Source: Streptomyces sp. NBC_00569
GTDB lineage: Bacteria; Actinomycetota; Actinomycetes; Streptomycetales; Streptomycetaceae
Length of the DNA: 64,000 nt
Direction of reading: 5' to 3'
Assembly: GCF_036345255.1 (NCBI RefSeq)
Contig: NZ_CP107783.1
Coordinates: 4,079,501 to 4,143,500, forward strand
The translations under genes were made by a program, and so were the position numbers. The notes beneath the pieces are model-generated. The model made no database searches. It was not told the DNA's origin and worked only from the letters and a program-made list of their open reading frames with translations. Of the stretch, positions 62,658-64,000 are shown in pieces (the stretch's first letter is position 1; each line of letters starts with the position of its first letter).

Positions 62658-63719
62658 TCAGCCCAGCCGGGGCTGAATCGTCTCGATGAACACCTGCTGC
62701 TTCTGATCTGCCGTCAGGTGGCAGGCAGAGCCGCGGTCGGCCGGCAGCGTGGGCCTTTCGCCCTTGCACTTGCCGCCTTCCACCTTGTCGGTGAACGCAC
62801 ACCGGGGGTGGAAGGGGCAGCCGCTCGGCGGGTTCAGCAGCGACGGCGGCGAGCCGGGGATCGGCAGCAGCGGTTCGTCGACGTCCGAGTTGAGGCGCGG
62901 CATGGAGCCGAGCAGCCCCCAGGTGTAGGGGTGTTCGGGCGACTTGAGCACCTCGCGCACGGAGCCGCGCTCCACGGCCCGGCCCGCGTACATCACGAGC
63001 AGGTCGTCGGCCATGTTCGCCACGACGCCGAGGTCGTGGGTGATCATGATGATCGCGGAGCCGAACTCCTGCTGGAGGTCCTTGAGCAGGTCGAGGATCT
63101 GCGCCTGGACGGTCACGTCGAGCGCGGTGGTCGGCTCGTCGGCGATCAGCAGGTCGGGGTTGCAGACCAGGGACATGGCGATCATGGCGCGCTGGCGCAT
63201 ACCGCCGGAGAACTGGTGCGGGTAGTCGTCCACCCGCTGCTTGGGGTGGGGGATGCCCACCTTCTCCAGCATCTGGATGGCCCGGTCCCGGGCCTCCTTC
63301 TTGCTGGCCCCGGTGTGCTTGCGGAACGGCTCGGAGATCTGCCGGCCCACCGTGTAGTACGGGGACAGGGCGGTCAGCGAGTCCTGGAAGATCATCGCCA
63401 TCTTGTTGCCGCGGAGCTTTTCGAGCTCGGGCTCGGTGGCGGTGATCAGTTCCTTGCCCTCGAGGAGGATCTCGCCCTCGACGTGGGTGCTCTTGCGGTT
63501 GTGCAGGCCGAGCACGGTCAGGTTCGTCACCGACTTGCCGGAGCCCGACTCACCGACGATGCCGAGCGTCTTGCCGCGCTCGATGTCGAAGGAGAGCCCG
63601 TCCACAGCCTTGACGATGCCGTCCTCGGTGGAGAACTGCACCTTCAGGTCGCGTACCGAGAGGAACGCGTCGCCGCCGGTGGGGGCCGGGACGTCCTCGG
63701 TCTTGGTGATTGTGGTCAC
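62658..63719 (-). CDS. Peptide ABC transporter ATPase, OppD type
   Basis: 353 residues. Walker [18 protein letters not shown]-loop [18 protein letters not shown], signature [16 protein letters not shown], Walker [13 protein letters not shown] and C-terminal [12 protein letters not shown] chose GTG at 63717-63719 ([10 protein letters not shown]). It lies 10 bases from the permease stop codon. Confidence 0.92.
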   Translation of the reverse strand: MTTITKTEDVPAPTGGDAFLSVRDLKVQFSTEDGIVKAVDGLSFDIERGKTLGIVGESGSGKSVTNLTVLGLHNRKSTHVEGEILLEGKELITATEPELEKLRGNKMAMIFQDSLTALSPYYTVGRQISEPFRKHTGASKKEARDRAIQMLEKVGIPHPKQRVDDYPHQFSGGMRQRAMIAMSLVCNPDLLIADEPTTALDVTVQAQILDLLKDLQQEFGSAIIMITHDLGVVANMADDLLVMYAGRAVERGSVREVLKSPEHPYTWGLLGSMPRLNSDVDEPLLPIPGSPPSLLNPPSGCPFHPRCAFTDKVEGGKCKGERPTLPADRGSACHLTADQKQQVFIETIQPRLG

Positions 63720-63729
63720 GGTCGTTCTC

Positions 63730-64000
63730 CTAGGACAGACGCACGCGCGGGTCGACGACGGCGTACAGAGCGTCCACGACGATGTTGCAGACGATGATGA
63801 AGGCGGCACTGAGGATCATGACGCCCATGAGGACGGGGAGGTCCTTGCCGATGACCGAGTCACGGGCGAGACGGCCGATGCCGGCGAGGCCGAAGGTCAG
63901 CTCGGTGACCATGCCACCGCTGAGCAGACCGCCGATGTCCATGCCCAGGATGGTGATGATCGGGATGAGCGAGCCGCGCCAGGCGTAGCGGAAGAAGGCA
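63730..64000 (-). CDS. Peptide ABC transporter permease (3' part only)
   Basis: The last ~89 residues; the start lies beyond the window. The final part has GGLLSGGMVTELTFGLAGIG and IVVDALYAVVDPRVRLS, the typical end of DppB/OppB permeases. It reads through from 64000 without a stop, continuing from FFRYAWRGSLIPIITI. Confidence 0.88.
   Translation of the reverse strand, partial: AFFRYAWRGSLIPIITILGMDIGGLLSGGMVTELTFGLAGIGRLARDSVIGKDLPVLMGVMILSAAFIIVCNIVVDALYAVVDPRVRLS

Overview
This is a GC-rich actinobacterial chromosomal segment. Codon use, GTG/TTG starts, the small proteins and the gene set all point to Streptomyces or a close relative. It has no IS elements, integrases, CRISPR arrays, tRNAs or rRNAs that I can see. 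It reads as core chromosome: housekeeping genes interspersed with transporters.

Layout. 1-599: N-terminal part of a DUF3492 glycosyltransferase. 782-6339: a GsiA/Dpp-like peptide ABC importer operon, preceded by a leaderless 30-residue ORF ending in Cys-Cys (a probable cysteine-responsive leader peptide). 6407-8951: a DUF3152 metalloprotease-like protein and an alpha/beta hydrolase. 9100-16751: small acidic protein, TetR regulator, DUF3107, small membrane protein, MiaE-like ferritin-fold protein, DEAD-box helicase with a repetitive basic tail, hydrolase, NYN-domain nuclease, conserved 50-residue protein. 16862-21293: MarC, PHP phosphoesterase, zinc-ribbon DUF6758 protein, MFS exporter behind an operator-like inverted repeat, suppressor-of-fused protein. 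21755-27434: a magnesium-linked group (CorA, MgtE-N/CBS protein, DUF1003) and Mrp. 27502-33772: the envelope-stress group tatB / htrA-like protease / zinc anti-sigma / ECF sigma (SigE type), with a divergent O-methyltransferase. 33891-39094: DUF3117, enoyl-CoA hydratase, Tag, DivIVA-domain protein, FolP2-like protein, LOG protein, DapE. 39157-44530: lysozyme-like membrane protein, secreted Ala-rich protein, DapC, seven-iron ferredoxin, GNAT, SirB1. 44535-47981: DesK/DesR-like two-component system with an ABC exporter. 48126-54115: VanW-like membrane protein, DUF6113, MshB, small membrane protein, S9 peptidase. 54275-64000: two further Dpp/Opp peptide importers around a serine beta-lactamase-like hydrolase.

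Several sub-blocks match, in content and partly in order, the Mycobacterium tuberculosis interval from mshB (Rv1170) to corA (Rv1239c). This includes fdxC-dapC, dapE, LOG, folP2, DivIVA-tagA-DUF3117, methyltransferase-sigE-rseA-htrA-tatB, mrp, and the MgtE-N protein. So much of the window is an old actinobacterial neighbourhood for envelope stress, mycothiol, DAP/lysine and magnesium functions.

The most interesting signals are the polycysteine-type leaderless small ORF, two genes whose only well-supported starts are non-standard (CTG for the helicase, ATT for the methyltransferase), a shared 21-bp promoter motif in front of tetR and a leaderless mrp, and two clean inverted repeats in promoter regions.
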